Below, one piece after another: positions 9,591-17,738 of a stretch of 64,000 bases of DNA. The stretch comes from Xylanibacillus composti (GTDB lineage: Bacteria > Bacillota > Bacilli > Paenibacillales > K13): assembly GCF_018403685.1 (NCBI RefSeq), contig NZ_BOVK01000041.1, forward strand, positions 1 through 64,000. Direction: 5' to 3'. Made by a program: the position numbers and the translations under genes. Numbering within the stretch: the stretch's first letter is position 1; each line of letters opens with the position of its first letter. The notes under the pieces are model-generated. The model was not told the DNA's origin, did not search any database, and saw only the letters and a list, made by a program, of their open reading frames with translations.

Positions 9591-9782
9591 TTAGTGACCT
9601 GTCACTTCTATTATTGGGTCCAGCTTCTCCTTGCTCATCAAGAAGGCAGCAACCAGCGCCAGCATAGCTGGAATCAATCCTCATGCCAACCAAAATCATG
9701 TACAGCGTATTGAGAAACCGCGGTGAATCCATCGACAGTGTAGACAGAAGCGTCATGCCAGCCAAAATACGTGTGTTCGTAC
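9591..9782 (-). pseudogene. Remnant of an MFS drug-efflux type transporter (C-terminal pieces)
   Basis: On the minus strand two reading frames encode pieces of one EmrB/QacA-type MFS protein. One gives LAGMTLLSTLSMDSPRF then LNTLYMILVGM (about 9780 down to 9682); the next, shifted by one frame, gives GLIPAMLALVAAFLMSKEKL and ends DPIIEVTGH at a TAA (9591-9593). The hydrophobic helix followed by a basic cytoplasmic tail is typical of the C-terminus of such permeases. The rest of the gene is missing and an internal deletion lies near 9681. It is non-functional. Confidence 0.65.
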
Positions 9783-9843
9783 ATTGTCGATGCAGTTTGA
9801 ATCATACGGGGGCGTATAGAACCACACCTCCCTATTCCTCGTT

Positions 9844-10081
9844 TTATCCGCCTTCGGTGAATCCGCGAGGAAACCAGAATCCCTCATAAGATCTTGGCTC
9901 CGGAATTGTCACGCCAAGCTGTTCGGCAGCGGATCGCGGCCAGAACGGGTCTCTTAGCATTGCGCGCCCGACGGCAATCAAATCGGCGCTTCCTTCGCCC
10001 AAAATCTCCTCAGCTTGCACTCCTGTTAAAATAAGCCCAACGGCTGCAGTAAGCATTCCGCACTGGCGGCGAATTGCATCT
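9844..10081 (-). pseudogene. C-terminal fragment of a NamA/YqjM-type NADPH dehydrogenase
   Basis: About 79 codons encode the end of an old yellow enzyme: AIRRQCGMLTAAVGLILTG, QAEEILGEGSADLIAVGRAM, LRDPFWPRSAAEQLG and an ending like YEGFW, matching the flavin-phosphate binding C-terminus of YqjM/NamA. The N-terminal three quarters of the barrel, with FMN and substrate residues, is gone. The break point near 10080 abuts the truncated 5' end of an Lrp fragment on the other strand, so one deletion probably removed the 5' parts of two divergent genes. Confidence 0.8.
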
Positions 10082-10303
10082 GAGCATTGCGAGGACTTCC
10101 TCGCCTTCTGCCGGGAGATTCCCGACGTTGTCGAGGTTCATCGTATTAGCGGGGAATACAACTACCTGATTAAAGTTGTTACCGATACGATGCAAACCTT
10201 GGAAGCATTTATTAACAGCAGCGGCAAATACGGAAATTCCACAACATTGATCGTCATGTCCACACCCATTGAGAATAAAGATATTCTTCCAACAATGGAT
10301 TAA
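10079..10303 (+). pseudogene. C-terminal (RAM/ligand) domain of an Lrp/AsnC regulator
   Basis: Seventy-five codons in one open frame, without a start codon, encode the effector-binding half of an Lrp/AsnC regulator: EDFLAFCREIPDVVEVHRIS, GEYNYLIKVVTDTMQTLEAF and GKYGNSTTLIVMSTPIENK, ending at TAA. The helix-turn-helix half is absent. An intrinsic terminator follows immediately, showing this is the true 3' end of an ancestral gene. The 5' break abuts the namA-like fragment on the opposite strand. Confidence 0.85.
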
Positions 10304-10311
10304 AAGTAGCA

Positions 10312-10345
10312 GAAGCCTTCATCTCAGTTACTGAAATGAAGGCTC
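10312..10345 (+). terminator. Terminator of the former Lrp-like gene
   Basis: AGCCTTCAT...TCAGT / ACTGA...ATGAAGGCT forms a long hairpin followed by CTTCTC, 10 nt after the stop of the Lrp fragment. The structure survives although the gene is truncated. Confidence 0.6.
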
Positions 10346-10457
10346 TTCTCGTACATGTAAGGCTTGCCTCTCTTATCTATCGTACATGGCAAATGAAGAC
10401 CAATCCTCCTTTAACAAACACAATCGATTAACTCCGTGGCAAAAGTGACCTCCAGTA

Positions 10458-10688
10458 CATGTATTAGTAAATCGCAACCTGGTTGCGGGCGTTATGATTA
10501 CTTTCATTTTTATGGGAACGTTCGGCGCGCTGCCGTACTTCCTTACGATCCTTTTCCAGAACGTACATGGATACAGCGAGCAGACGTTGGTCGTTTCATT
10601 AATAGGACTTACCGTATTATTGAAATCACGTCCCGATCGGGCATTTATCCGAAATAGTATTGAGACAACGCTTTCGTTGCTTGAATAA
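10458..10688 (+). pseudogene. Internal fragment of an MFS multidrug transporter
   Basis: A plus-strand frame encodes VLVNRNLVAGVMITFIFMG, then GALPYFLTILFQNVHGYS, a transmembrane segment and loop characteristic of EmrB/QacA-type MFS exporters. After about residue 35 the reading loses similarity and ends at 10688. There is no ribosome site at the internal ATG (10494). It is probably a second transporter remnant, since its orientation is opposite to the MFS pieces at 9.6 kb. Confidence 0.6.
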
Positions 10689-10708
10689 GTTTGAAACGAG
10701 GTTTTCTT

Positions 10709-10807
10709 GTGAAAAACGAAAGAAGGGTCCAATATGAGGCCAATGGGCGAATTTGGGTATTATCCGTGTTCGTATTGGCTATCTGCGCCTCCTTTCTTGT
10801 GGGCTGA
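10709..10807 (+). pseudogene. Short ORF with ribosome site, likely truncated start of a membrane protein
   Basis: A GTG codon with GAGG seven bases upstream opens a 32-codon frame: a basic start (KNERRVQYEANGR) followed by one hydrophobic helix (IWVLSVFVLAICASFLVG), then TGA TAG. It looks like the first helix of a permease cut off after the first membrane segment, in keeping with the surrounding decay. A genuine single-helix micropeptide cannot be excluded. Confidence 0.4.
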
Positions 10808-10894
10808 TAGGATAGGAATTGTGAATCCATACGTCCAATTTACACGCTGCAAGGCTTTGCATCAAACAAACGACACCCCGTGCCCTTCACAAAA

Positions 10895-10940
10895 AGAGCT
10901 ATCCCACCAGTCTGAATTACTTTTGGGATAGCTCTATTTT
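10895..10940 (-). terminator. Bidirectional terminator after rarA, copy 2 of the repeated hairpin
   Basis: AGAGCTATCCC (10895-10905) pairs with GGGATAGCTCT (10925-10935). On the minus strand it is followed by a T run (AAAAA at 10891-10895), 25 nt downstream of the rarA stop; on the plus strand ATTTTGC follows. It is nearly identical to the element at 9493-9543. Confidence 0.75.
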
Positions 10941-10960
10941 GCTTGCTGCGCAGGCCAGTG

Positions 10961-12274
10961 TCATTTCCCTTGGCCGCGGCGCCTCTCCTGGTTTTGCCGA
11001 ATCTTCTCTTCCGTGCCCTGGGAGGTCGCCTCGTAAAAGTGCATCGTGCGAATCGCATCCGGCAAATACTGCTGGTCAACGTAATGGCCCGGATAATCAT
11101 GCGGATACTTGTATCCTGCATGGCCCAGCTTCTCGGCTCCCTTGTAGTGCGTGTCCCGCAAATGCAGCGGAACCTCAGCCGAACGAAGCTCTTCTATGGC
11201 GGCCGTTGCCCGGCCAATCGCATTCGTGACAGCATTCGACTTCGGGCTTTCGACAGCAAATAGTATTGCCTGGGAAATGTTCAACCGTCCTTCCGGCCAC
11301 CCTAACGCTTCGTACGCATGCAGCGCCGAGACAGCTTGTACCAAAGCCTGAGGGTTGGCCAGGCCGATATCCTCGCTTGCCGCGGCGATCAAACGACGAA
11401 TGAACACTCTCGGGTCCATCCCCAATTTTTCGACAGCGTACAGAAACCAGAACAAAGCGGCATCGCTTGATCCTCGTATACTTTTGTGAAATGCCGAGAG
11501 CACGTCGTATTGCGTCGATTCATCCGCGCGCACTGTCGGCTTGCGTATCGATTCCTCCGCTACTGCCAGCGATACCCGAATCACTCCATCTTCCCCCGGA
11601 GCCGTCGTCGACACGGCGAGCTCAAGCGCATTGAGCGCTCTGCGAATGTCGCCGTTGGCCATATCAGCCAAGTGCTGAAGCGCCTGCTCCTCCACTTCAA
11701 TCGGCAGCTCGCCCAAGCCTCGTTCCTTGTTAAGCAGAGCTCGCCGCATAGCCTCCAGAGCATGCTCGCGGCCTAGCGGCTCCAATTGAAACAACGTTGA
11801 TCGGGACAACAGCGCTCCGTTCACGTAATGAAACGGATTTTCTGTCGTTGCGCCGATGAAAATAATCGTTCCCTGTTCCACAGCAGGCAGCAAAGCATCC
11901 TGCCTCGCACTGTTGAAACGATGCACCTCATCGAGGAAAAGAATCGTCTTCTTATCATAGAAGGTGCGATTTTGCTTCGCCTGCTCGATCACCTCTCGCA
12001 CGTCCTTAACCGAAGCGTCCACCGCATTCAAGCGAACGAAGTCCCCTTTGGTACGCTTCGCGATAATATGCGCTAGGGTCGTCTTCCCGCAGCCCGGAGG
12101 GCCGTATAACAAGATTGAGGAAACCTGGTCTGCCTCTATGGCTCTCCGCAACAGCTTGCCCTCGCCTACGATATGCTCTTGTCCGATATAGTCTTCAATC
12201 CGTTCAGGTCGCATCCGATCTGCCAGCAGCTTCGGTGCCGACTGGCGAGCCTCGTTGTATGAAAACAAATCCAC
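10961..12274 (-). CDS. rarA: Replication-associated recombination protein A (RarA/MgsA, YrvN)
   Basis: RarA is a conserved AAA+ ATPase related to clamp loaders that acts at stalled replication forks. The 437-residue protein shows Walker [10 protein letters not shown] (about 58-66), Walker [10 protein letters not shown], sensor 1 IGATTENP and the MgsA C-terminal domain with [24 protein letters not shown] and [13 protein letters not shown]. The start is GTG with AAAGGAG eight bases upstream. In Bacillus yrvN neighbours yrvM and cymR; here the decayed island separates it from the mnmA/cymR segment. A terminator lies just after the stop. Confidence 0.95.
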   Translation of the reverse strand: MDLFSYNEARQSAPKLLADRMRPERIEDYIGQEHIVGEGKLLRRAIEADQVSSILLYGPPGCGKTTLAHIIAKRTKGDFVRLNAVDASVKDVREVIEQAKQNRTFYDKKTILFLDEVHRFNSARQDALLPAVEQGTIIFIGATTENPFHYVNGALLSRSTLFQLEPLGREHALEAMRRALLNKERGLGELPIEVEEQALQHLADMANGDIRRALNALELAVSTTAPGEDGVIRVSLAVAEESIRKPTVRADESTQYDVLSAFHKSIRGSSDAALFWFLYAVEKLGMDPRVFIRRLIAAASEDIGLANPQALVQAVSALHAYEALGWPEGRLNISQAILFAVESPKSNAVTNAIGRATAAIEELRSAEVPLHLRDTHYKGAEKLGHAGYKYPHDYPGHYVDQQYLPDAIRTMHFYEATSQGTEEKIRQNQERRRGQGK

Positions 12275-12430
12275 GGCCAGTTCTCCTTTGCACGCATGTT
12301 TGCTGCATCCATTATACTATACGAACATATGTTAGTCATTTCAAACCGTGTTTCTTGCCTGCTTGCGTTCTGTCCTCGCCATGCAGCGAGCGGCGAAGCC
12401 TTCTCCTAATATATGCGGAAAATGCGCAAG

Positions 12431-12466
12431 AAAGGCCGCCTGCGCAGTGGACGCAAGCAGCCTTTC
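12431..12466 (-). terminator. Terminator of tcdA
   Basis: On the minus strand AAAGGCTGCTTGCG pairs imperfectly with TGCGCAGGCGGCCTTT, followed by CTTGCG. It lies 10 nt downstream of the tcdA stop. The U-tract is short. Confidence 0.55.
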
Positions 12467-12475
12467 CTGCCTTCG

Positions 12476-13219
12476 TTACTTCCTTGCCAGCAAATCCTTC
12501 ACAACCTCGCTAACCATGATCAGCCCTGCCACCGGCGGCACGAACGAGTTGCTTGCCGGTGGCTGCTGCGCCTTGCGAATTTCCGGTGCATTCTCCGGCA
12601 CGATGCGCTGGGTCACATCCACACGCGGCTTCAACGGCTCCTCATCGGAGAAGACGACCTTGACTCCTTTGTGGATTCCCGCCTTTCTGAGTCTCTGCCG
12701 GACAACCCGCGCCACCGGGTCTGTGTGGGTTTTGGAAATATCCGTCACCTGGAACCGGGTCGGGTCCATCTTGTTGGCCGCTCCCATGCTGGAGATGATC
12801 GGAATATTCCGGCTCAAACATTCCTTGATCAGATGAATCTTGTACGAAATCGTATCGGAAGCGTCGACTACGTAATCGAGCGGATAGGCAAAGATCTGCT
12901 CGTAGGTTTCCTCCGTGTAAAACATCTTGAGCGCAATGCAATCGCATGCCGGGTCAATCAGCTTGATCCGGTCGCGCATCAATTCAGCCTTCGGCTGTCC
13001 TACCGTTGTGGTCAGCGCATGTATTTGGCGATTGACGTTCGTAATGTCCACAACGTCCTTGTCGATCAATACGATGCGGCCAATGCCAGTCCGTGCCAGC
13101 GCTTCAGCCGCTATGCCGCCTACACCGCCGATTCCCAGCACCGCAACGGTGCTGGCCTTCATCTTCGCCAGCCCTTCCGGTCCGATGGCCAGCTCTGTTC
13201 TGGAATACTGGTGCAGCAT
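12476..13219 (-). CDS. tcdA: tRNA threonylcarbamoyladenosine dehydratase TcdA (YrvM)
   Basis: An E1-like ThiF-family enzyme that, by family, converts t6A37 of tRNAs to cyclic ct6A using ATP. The 247-residue protein has the nucleotide-binding VLGIGGVGGIAAEALARTGIG (about 28-48), LIDKDVVDITNVNRQIHA and the VVDASDTISYKIHLI segment. TcdA members lack the sulfur-transfer role of ThiF. The ATG has GGAGG about ten bases upstream. It is located downstream of hisS-aspS and upstream of rarA, the usual Bacillus neighbourhood. Confidence 0.93.
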   Translation of the reverse strand: MLHQYSRTELAIGPEGLAKMKASTVAVLGIGGVGGIAAEALARTGIGRIVLIDKDVVDITNVNRQIHALTTTVGQPKAELMRDRIKLIDPACDCIALKMFYTEETYEQIFAYPLDYVVDASDTISYKIHLIKECLSRNIPIISSMGAANKMDPTRFQVTDISKTHTDPVARVVRQRLRKAGIHKGVKVVFSDEEPLKPRVDVTQRIVPENAPEIRKAQQPPASNSFVPPVAGLIMVSEVVKDLLARK

Positions 13220-13291
13220 CTGATACGGCCTCCTTCCTCTTGCTGCTCTATGCGAGCGAAGCCGGCTTGCCGGATTCGCATAAAACCGATC

Positions 13292-15076
13292 TTACGATTT
13301 CGGCTCGGCGGGCTTCTGAACCGCTACCCGCACCGACAGCTCTTCCAGCTGCTTGGCCGATACTTCGGATGGCGCATCAACCATTAAGTCGGATGCGCTT
13401 TGCGTTTTCGGGAATGCGATCGTCTCGCGCAAGTTGGTGCGTCCGGCCAGCAGCATGATCAGGCGGTCGAAGCCGAAAGCCATGCCCCCATGCGGAGGCG
13501 TGCCGTATTCGAATGCGTTCAACAGGAAGCCGAACTGCTCATGCGCCTCCTCCATCGTAAAGCCAAGCGCCTTGAACATCTTCTCCTGCACTTCCCGCTG
13601 ATAGATCCGCATGGAACCGCCGCCTACCTCGTAGCCGTTCAAGACCAGATCATATGCCTGTGCCCGGATCTTGCCGGGATCGGTATCGAACAGCGCCACG
13701 TCTTCCTCGCGCGGGCGGGTGAACGGATGATGCTCGGCCACATAGCGCTTCGCTTCCTCGTCATACCCCAACAGCGGGAAGTCTACCACCCAGGCGAATT
13801 TGTAGACCGAGTCGTCAATCAATCCGAGCTCGCGCCCGATTTTCAGCCTTAAGTTGCCCAGGACATCTGCTACGACCTTCGGCTTGTCGGCAGAGAACAA
13901 GATGAGATCGCCCTCTTCGGCGCCAACGCGGTCCTTCACTGCCTGCAGCTCCTCTTCGGTGAAGAACTTCACAATCGGGCCGCGCATTTCCCCTTCCTTC
14001 ACCTGAATCCAGGCAAGACCTTTCGCCCCGTAGCGGGCTGCGAACGGCAGCAGATCGTCAATTTCCTTGCGGCTCCACGTCCCGCACCCTTTGGCATTCA
14101 GCGCCTTCACCTGGCCGCCGTTTGCGATTACGTTCGCAAACACCTTTACGCCAGAGTTCGCCAGCAGATCCGACAATTCCACCAGCTCCAAGCCGAAGCG
14201 CAGATCCGGCTTATCCGATCCGTATTTGTCGATCGCGTCCTTGTAAGTGAGCTTCTGGAACGGTCTCGGTATATCCACGCCGATAGTTTCCTTGAACAAG
14301 CGCACCATCAGCTCCTCCATCAGCTCATGCAGCTGCTCCTGAGAAAGGAAGGAGGTCTCGATGTCGACCTGTGTGAACTCCGGCTGGCGATCGGCGCGCA
14401 GATCCTCGTCACGGAAGCAGCGGGCAATCTGATAGTAGCGTTCAATCCCGCCGACCATCAGCAGCTGCTTGAAAATCTGAGGAGACTGCGGCAAGGCGAA
14501 AAATTCGCCCGGATGCACCCGGCTCGGAACCAAATAATCGCGCGCGCCTTCCGGCGTGCTCTTCGTCAAGATCGGCGTCTCCACATCGATAAAGCCGTGC
14601 TCATCCAGGTAATCGCGGAAGATCTTCGCCGCTTTGGAACGCAGCATCAGCGTCTGCTGCATCTCCGGTCTGCGCAGATCCAGATAGCGATACTTCAAGC
14701 GGATGGACTCATCGATGTCAATGCCGTCCTCAATGAAGAACGGAGGCGTCTTGGCACTGCTCAGCACTTCAATGTCGGTCACACGCATTTCAATTTCGCC
14801 AGTGGGCAAATTCGGATTGTACGTGTCCGGCGAGCGTTCAATAACAGTGCCTTTGACAGCCAACACATATTCGCTCCGCACTTTGTCGGCAATTGCATGC
14901 GCTTCTCCCGAAAATTCCGGGTTAAATACAATTTGCATAATACCGCTTCGGTCCCGAAGGTCTATGAACAGGACTCCGCCCAAATCGCGTCTGCGCTGGA
15001 CCCAACCGTTCAGAGTGACCGTTTCGCCCACATGGGCTTTCGTCAATGTACCGCATTCGTGTGTTCGTAACATCAT
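13292..15076 (-). CDS. aspS: Aspartyl-tRNA synthetase
   Basis: Bacterial-type class IIb AspRS of about 594 residues. The N-terminal OB-fold anticodon-binding domain ([21 protein letters not shown]), the catalytic core ([20 protein letters not shown]), the bacterial GAD insertion and motif 3 ([15 protein letters not shown]) are visible. I start at the first of two ATG codons giving MMLRTHECG, with AAGGGGA about nine bases upstream; the longer frame from 15097 has no ribosome site. It follows hisS by 28 nt and shares its T-box leader. Confidence 0.95.
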   Translation of the reverse strand: MMLRTHECGTLTKAHVGETVTLNGWVQRRRDLGGVLFIDLRDRSGIMQIVFNPEFSGEAHAIADKVRSEYVLAVKGTVIERSPDTYNPNLPTGEIEMRVTDIEVLSSAKTPPFFIEDGIDIDESIRLKYRYLDLRRPEMQQTLMLRSKAAKIFRDYLDEHGFIDVETPILTKSTPEGARDYLVPSRVHPGEFFALPQSPQIFKQLLMVGGIERYYQIARCFRDEDLRADRQPEFTQVDIETSFLSQEQLHELMEELMVRLFKETIGVDIPRPFQKLTYKDAIDKYGSDKPDLRFGLELVELSDLLANSGVKVFANVIANGGQVKALNAKGCGTWSRKEIDDLLPFAARYGAKGLAWIQVKEGEMRGPIVKFFTEEELQAVKDRVGAEEGDLILFSADKPKVVADVLGNLRLKIGRELGLIDDSVYKFAWVVDFPLLGYDEEAKRYVAEHHPFTRPREEDVALFDTDPGKIRAQAYDLVLNGYEVGGGSMRIYQREVQEKMFKALGFTMEEAHEQFGFLLNAFEYGTPPHGGMAFGFDRLIMLLAGRTNLRETIAFPKTQSASDLMVDAPSEVSAKQLEELSVRVAVQKPAEPKS

Positions 15077-15104
15077 TGTTCTGGCTTCCCCTTTCATTGA
15101 ACCA

Positions 15105-16358
15105 CTAATTGGATTGTTTCACGTAACTGCCAAGCTGATCAATCGGAATAGAGACTTGCTCGCCGTTCTCCAGATGCTTCACGGTAATTTCTCCCCGCTC
15201 GAGCTCATCGTCGCCGAGGATCGCGGCGTAGCGGGCGTGCAGACGATCGGCCGATTTAAGCTGAGCTTTCATCTTGCGCGACAAGTAGTCCTTCTCCGCC
15301 CGCAAGCCCTGGCCCCGCAAACGGTACAAGAGCGGCACAGCATATTTGGAAGCTTGCTCGCCCATGGCCACGACATACACATCCAGAGGCTCGCCCGCTG
15401 GAACTGAAACCCCTTGCTGCTCCATAATCAGCAGAACCCGTTCAATGCCGATGCCGAACCCGATACCCGGCTGGTCTGGTCCTCCGATTTGGCCTACGAG
15501 ACCGTTATAGCGGCCGCCTCCGCCAATCGTGTCGATCGCGCCAATCCCCTCCGCCTTGAATTCGAATGCGGTATGCGTGTAATAATCCAGCCCCCGCACC
15601 AGCTTCGGATTGACCGTATAGGGAATGTCCATCGCTTCCAGATGCTCCTTTACCTCTGCGAAGTGCGACGCGCTTTCCTCATCCAGGCTGTCCAGAATCG
15701 AGGGCGCATCATCGAACCGGTGAGCATCCGTCTTGCAATCCAGAATGCGCAGCGGATTTTTGTCGAAGCGCGATTGGCAGTCCTTGCACAGCGAATCCAG
15801 CATAGGGCGCAAATATTCCTGCAGGGTGACTCTGTAGCCGGCGCGGCTCTCCGGATTGCCGACAGAATTCAACTCGACACGCACGCCCTGCAAGCCCAAT
15901 TCCTGATAGAAGCGATAGCCGAGCGCCACGACCTCCGCGTCGATGGACGGTTCCTGCGAGCCGAAAGCCTCGACGCCGAATTGGTGAAACTGCCGGTAGC
16001 GCCCTGCTTGCGGCTGTTCGTACCGAAACATCGGCCCCATATAGTACAGCTTTGTCACATCCGGATCTCCATACAGCTTGTTCTCCACGAATGCACGCAC
16101 TACGCCCGCTGTCCCCTCCGGCCGCAAGGTCATACTGCGTTTGCCTTTGTCCTCGAATGTATACATTTCTTTGGATACGACATCCGTAGTCTCCCCTACA
16201 CCGCGTTGAAACAACTCTGTTTGCTCAAACAGGGGAGTCCGAATTTCCTTATACCCAAAACGGTCGCACAAACTGCGGGCCGTCGCTTCAAAGCGCTGCC
16301 ACTTCTCCACAACCCCTGGAAGCAAATCCTGCGTGCCCTTCGGTTTTTGAAAGCTCAT
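15105..16358 (-). CDS. hisS: Histidyl-tRNA synthetase
   Basis: Class II HisRS of 417 residues. Visible motifs: [11 protein letters not shown] at the N-terminus, motif 2 [20 protein letters not shown], the histidine-specific [13 protein letters not shown] (about residue 265) and motif 3 [13 protein letters not shown]. The ATG giving MSFQKPKG is preferred because AGGAGG lies seven bases upstream, while the two in-frame starts above it are too close to or upstream of that site. It is the first gene of a hisS-aspS operon behind a T-box leader. Confidence 0.96.
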   Translation of the reverse strand: MSFQKPKGTQDLLPGVVEKWQRFEATARSLCDRFGYKEIRTPLFEQTELFQRGVGETTDVVSKEMYTFEDKGKRSMTLRPEGTAGVVRAFVENKLYGDPDVTKLYYMGPMFRYEQPQAGRYRQFHQFGVEAFGSQEPSIDAEVVALGYRFYQELGLQGVRVELNSVGNPESRAGYRVTLQEYLRPMLDSLCKDCQSRFDKNPLRILDCKTDAHRFDDAPSILDSLDEESASHFAEVKEHLEAMDIPYTVNPKLVRGLDYYTHTAFEFKAEGIGAIDTIGGGGRYNGLVGQIGGPDQPGIGFGIGIERVLLIMEQQGVSVPAGEPLDVYVVAMGEQASKYAVPLLYRLRGQGLRAEKDYLSRKMKAQLKSADRLHARYAAILGDDELERGEITVKHLENGEQVSIPIDQLGSYVKQSN

Positions 16359-16415
16359 TGTCATTCCTCCTATCCTTGACACGGCGCAGCATCGTTGCGG
16401 CATTTCACCGGTGTA

Positions 16416-16739
16416 ATAAAAAATCCCCCGCCCCTGTTACATGTGTAGTCAGGGACGAGAGATCGATACACGATTCACCCGCGGTGCCACCCGCAATTTG
16501 AAATCCTTGCCGCACAACCTCATGCACGGCGGAATTTCACGCTCTAGCGGTTAACGCCCGCCTACGTACGCAGCTACTACGGAATATAGAAACCGATTCG
16601 CCGCGTCTCCTCCGGGAAGTCTTTCGTTCGGCCATCATCGGGAAGCTTGCAGCCTGGGCTCTCCCTCTCTGGACATGTGGGTCCGAAGTACTCTGTCCCT
16701 TCACAGGATTGTTTCATTCCATTCTTGTATTTCGCATTA
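16416..16739 (-). promoter_or_regulatory. T-box riboswitch leader of hisS-aspS
   Basis: The minus-strand leader contains the T-box sequence GGGTGGCACCGCGG (16479-16492), which pairs with the uncharged tRNA acceptor end in the antiterminator. Downstream, CGTCCCTG and CAGGGGCG form a terminator with a run of T ending near 16417. Upstream is the long stem I region with an AGAGTA motif and a CTTCGG/CCGAA base stem. I could not fix the specifier codon with confidence; a GAT lies in the CCCGATGATGG segment and a CAC on the 5' side. Known hisS-aspS leaders of Bacillus respond to these two amino acids. Confidence 0.9.
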
Positions 16740-16745
16740 AGTCTG

Positions 16746-16774
16746 ATTTTAACTTGGCAAAAATCGCTTGTCAA
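16746..16774 (-). promoter_or_regulatory. Sigma-A promoter of hisS-aspS
   Basis: TTGACA (16769-16774), 17-bp spacer, TAAAAT (16746-16751) on the minus strand. It fits a start point near 16739, at the beginning of the T-box leader. Confidence 0.8.
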
Positions 16775-16801
16775 GCGATGACTGGCAGCAGCGCTGCAAA
16801 G

Positions 16802-16831
16802 AAAAAAGCCTGCAGCAATGTCCCTGCAGGC
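16802..16831 (-). terminator. Strong terminator upstream of the hisS promoter
   Basis: Minus strand: GCCTGCAG, 8-nt loop, CTGCAGGC, then TTTTTTC. It isolates hisS from the small gene and relA-dtd transcription upstream. Confidence 0.85.
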
Positions 16832-16965
16832 GTCCATATAGGTATATATTATTAAAAAAGGGGGTCAAGTGTTATTATAGCTCGCCTATATTAAAGGACG
16901 ATGAATGGAGCATTACAGGTTGATGACAATTTCGTAAGCGCTTTACCTCGGGCATGTTCTGCCCC

Positions 16966-17151
16966 TTATCGCTGTGTTCGCATCGGCCGCGGTCTCGGCG
17001 ATTCCGGCTCCCTGATGGGAATCCCTGCCCAATCTGCTCCGGCTTCTGTACTTGCTTGAAGCTCCTCCATATCCAACGATTCCCGAATGGTGTTGTGCAG
17101 CAGCTGATGCTGTGCTTTTCCTGCTGTTCGTTGTCTTCGCGATTGTCGCAT
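16966..17151 (-). CDS. Small basic hypothetical protein
   Basis: A 61-codon frame I do not recognise. It encodes a strongly basic N-terminus (MRQSRRQRTAGKAQHQ), a short likely helix (LLHNTIRESLDMEELQ) and a Pro/Arg-rich tail (REPESPRPRPMRTQR). No cysteines, no membrane segment. The ATG has AGAGGT eight bases upstream, which supports it as a real gene; an upstream in-frame GTG (17160) overlaps that site. It has separate transcription potential: dtd ends with a T-rich hairpin above it and a strong terminator lies below. A sigma-F-like -10 lies 32 nt upstream, so forespore expression is possible but unproven. Confidence 0.5.
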   Translation of the reverse strand: MRQSRRQRTAGKAQHQLLHNTIRESLDMEELQASTEAGADWAGIPIREPESPRPRPMRTQR

Positions 17152-17248
17152 GCTTAGCACCTCTGGTTTCCTTTTTCCTTGCTAGTTTGTCCAGATGCGT
17201 ATCTTTTAGCCGCGACTCTCCCGCTGCATGAAGGCATAAAAAAACCGG

Positions 17249-17689
17249 CTAACGGCTTTCCAGCAAAAGCGTTACCGGTCCCCAATTGTTCAAGGCCACG
17301 TCCATCATCGCACCGAACCGGCCTGTCTCCACATGCAAGCCGTGATCTCGGAGCAGCCCGTTGAAAGTTTCATACAGCGGTTCAGCATGCTCCGGAGGGG
17401 CCGCCTGCATGAAATTCGGGCGACGTCCCTTGCGGCAATCTCCGTACAACGTAAACTGAGAAACAGAGAGCACCTGACCGCCCGTATCCAGCACAGATTG
17501 ATTCATCTTGCCTGCGTCATCCTCGAAGATGCGCAGATGCGCTATTTTATCCGCCAAATACCGGGCATCCTCTATCGAATCGGAATGAGTGACGCCGACA
17601 AGCAGCACCAAACCGAAGGGGATTTGCCCGACTATGGATCCGTCTACACTTACTTTGGCTTCTTTTGCCCGCTGCACAACAATGCGCAT
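17249..17689 (-). CDS. dtd: D-aminoacyl-tRNA deacylase
   Basis: Dtd removes D-amino acids (and glycine mischarged on tRNA-Ala) from tRNA. The 146-residue protein begins [17 protein letters not shown] and carries the active-site [10 protein letters not shown] motif and the GRRPNF segment; the cross-subunit NxGP element is NNWGPVT near the C-terminus. The start has AAGGAGG eight bases upstream; the longer frame is not supported. It follows relA by 49 nt, the classic Firmicute relA-dtd pair. A T-rich hairpin overlaps its stop codon. Confidence 0.95.
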   Translation of the reverse strand: MRIVVQRAKEAKVSVDGSIVGQIPFGLVLLVGVTHSDSIEDARYLADKIAHLRIFEDDAGKMNQSVLDTGGQVLSVSQFTLYGDCRKGRRPNFMQAAPPEHAEPLYETFNGLLRDHGLHVETGRFGAMMDVALNNWGPVTLLLESR

Positions 17690-17738
17690 ATGGATCGCCT
17701 CCTTCCAGCATGGACTCCTCGCTCTTCGGCCTTGTTCG

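Noticed and set aside
10645-10830. Minus-strand 61-codon ORF in the decayed island
   Set aside because: Antisense to the MFS-like fragments, without ribosome site or similarity.
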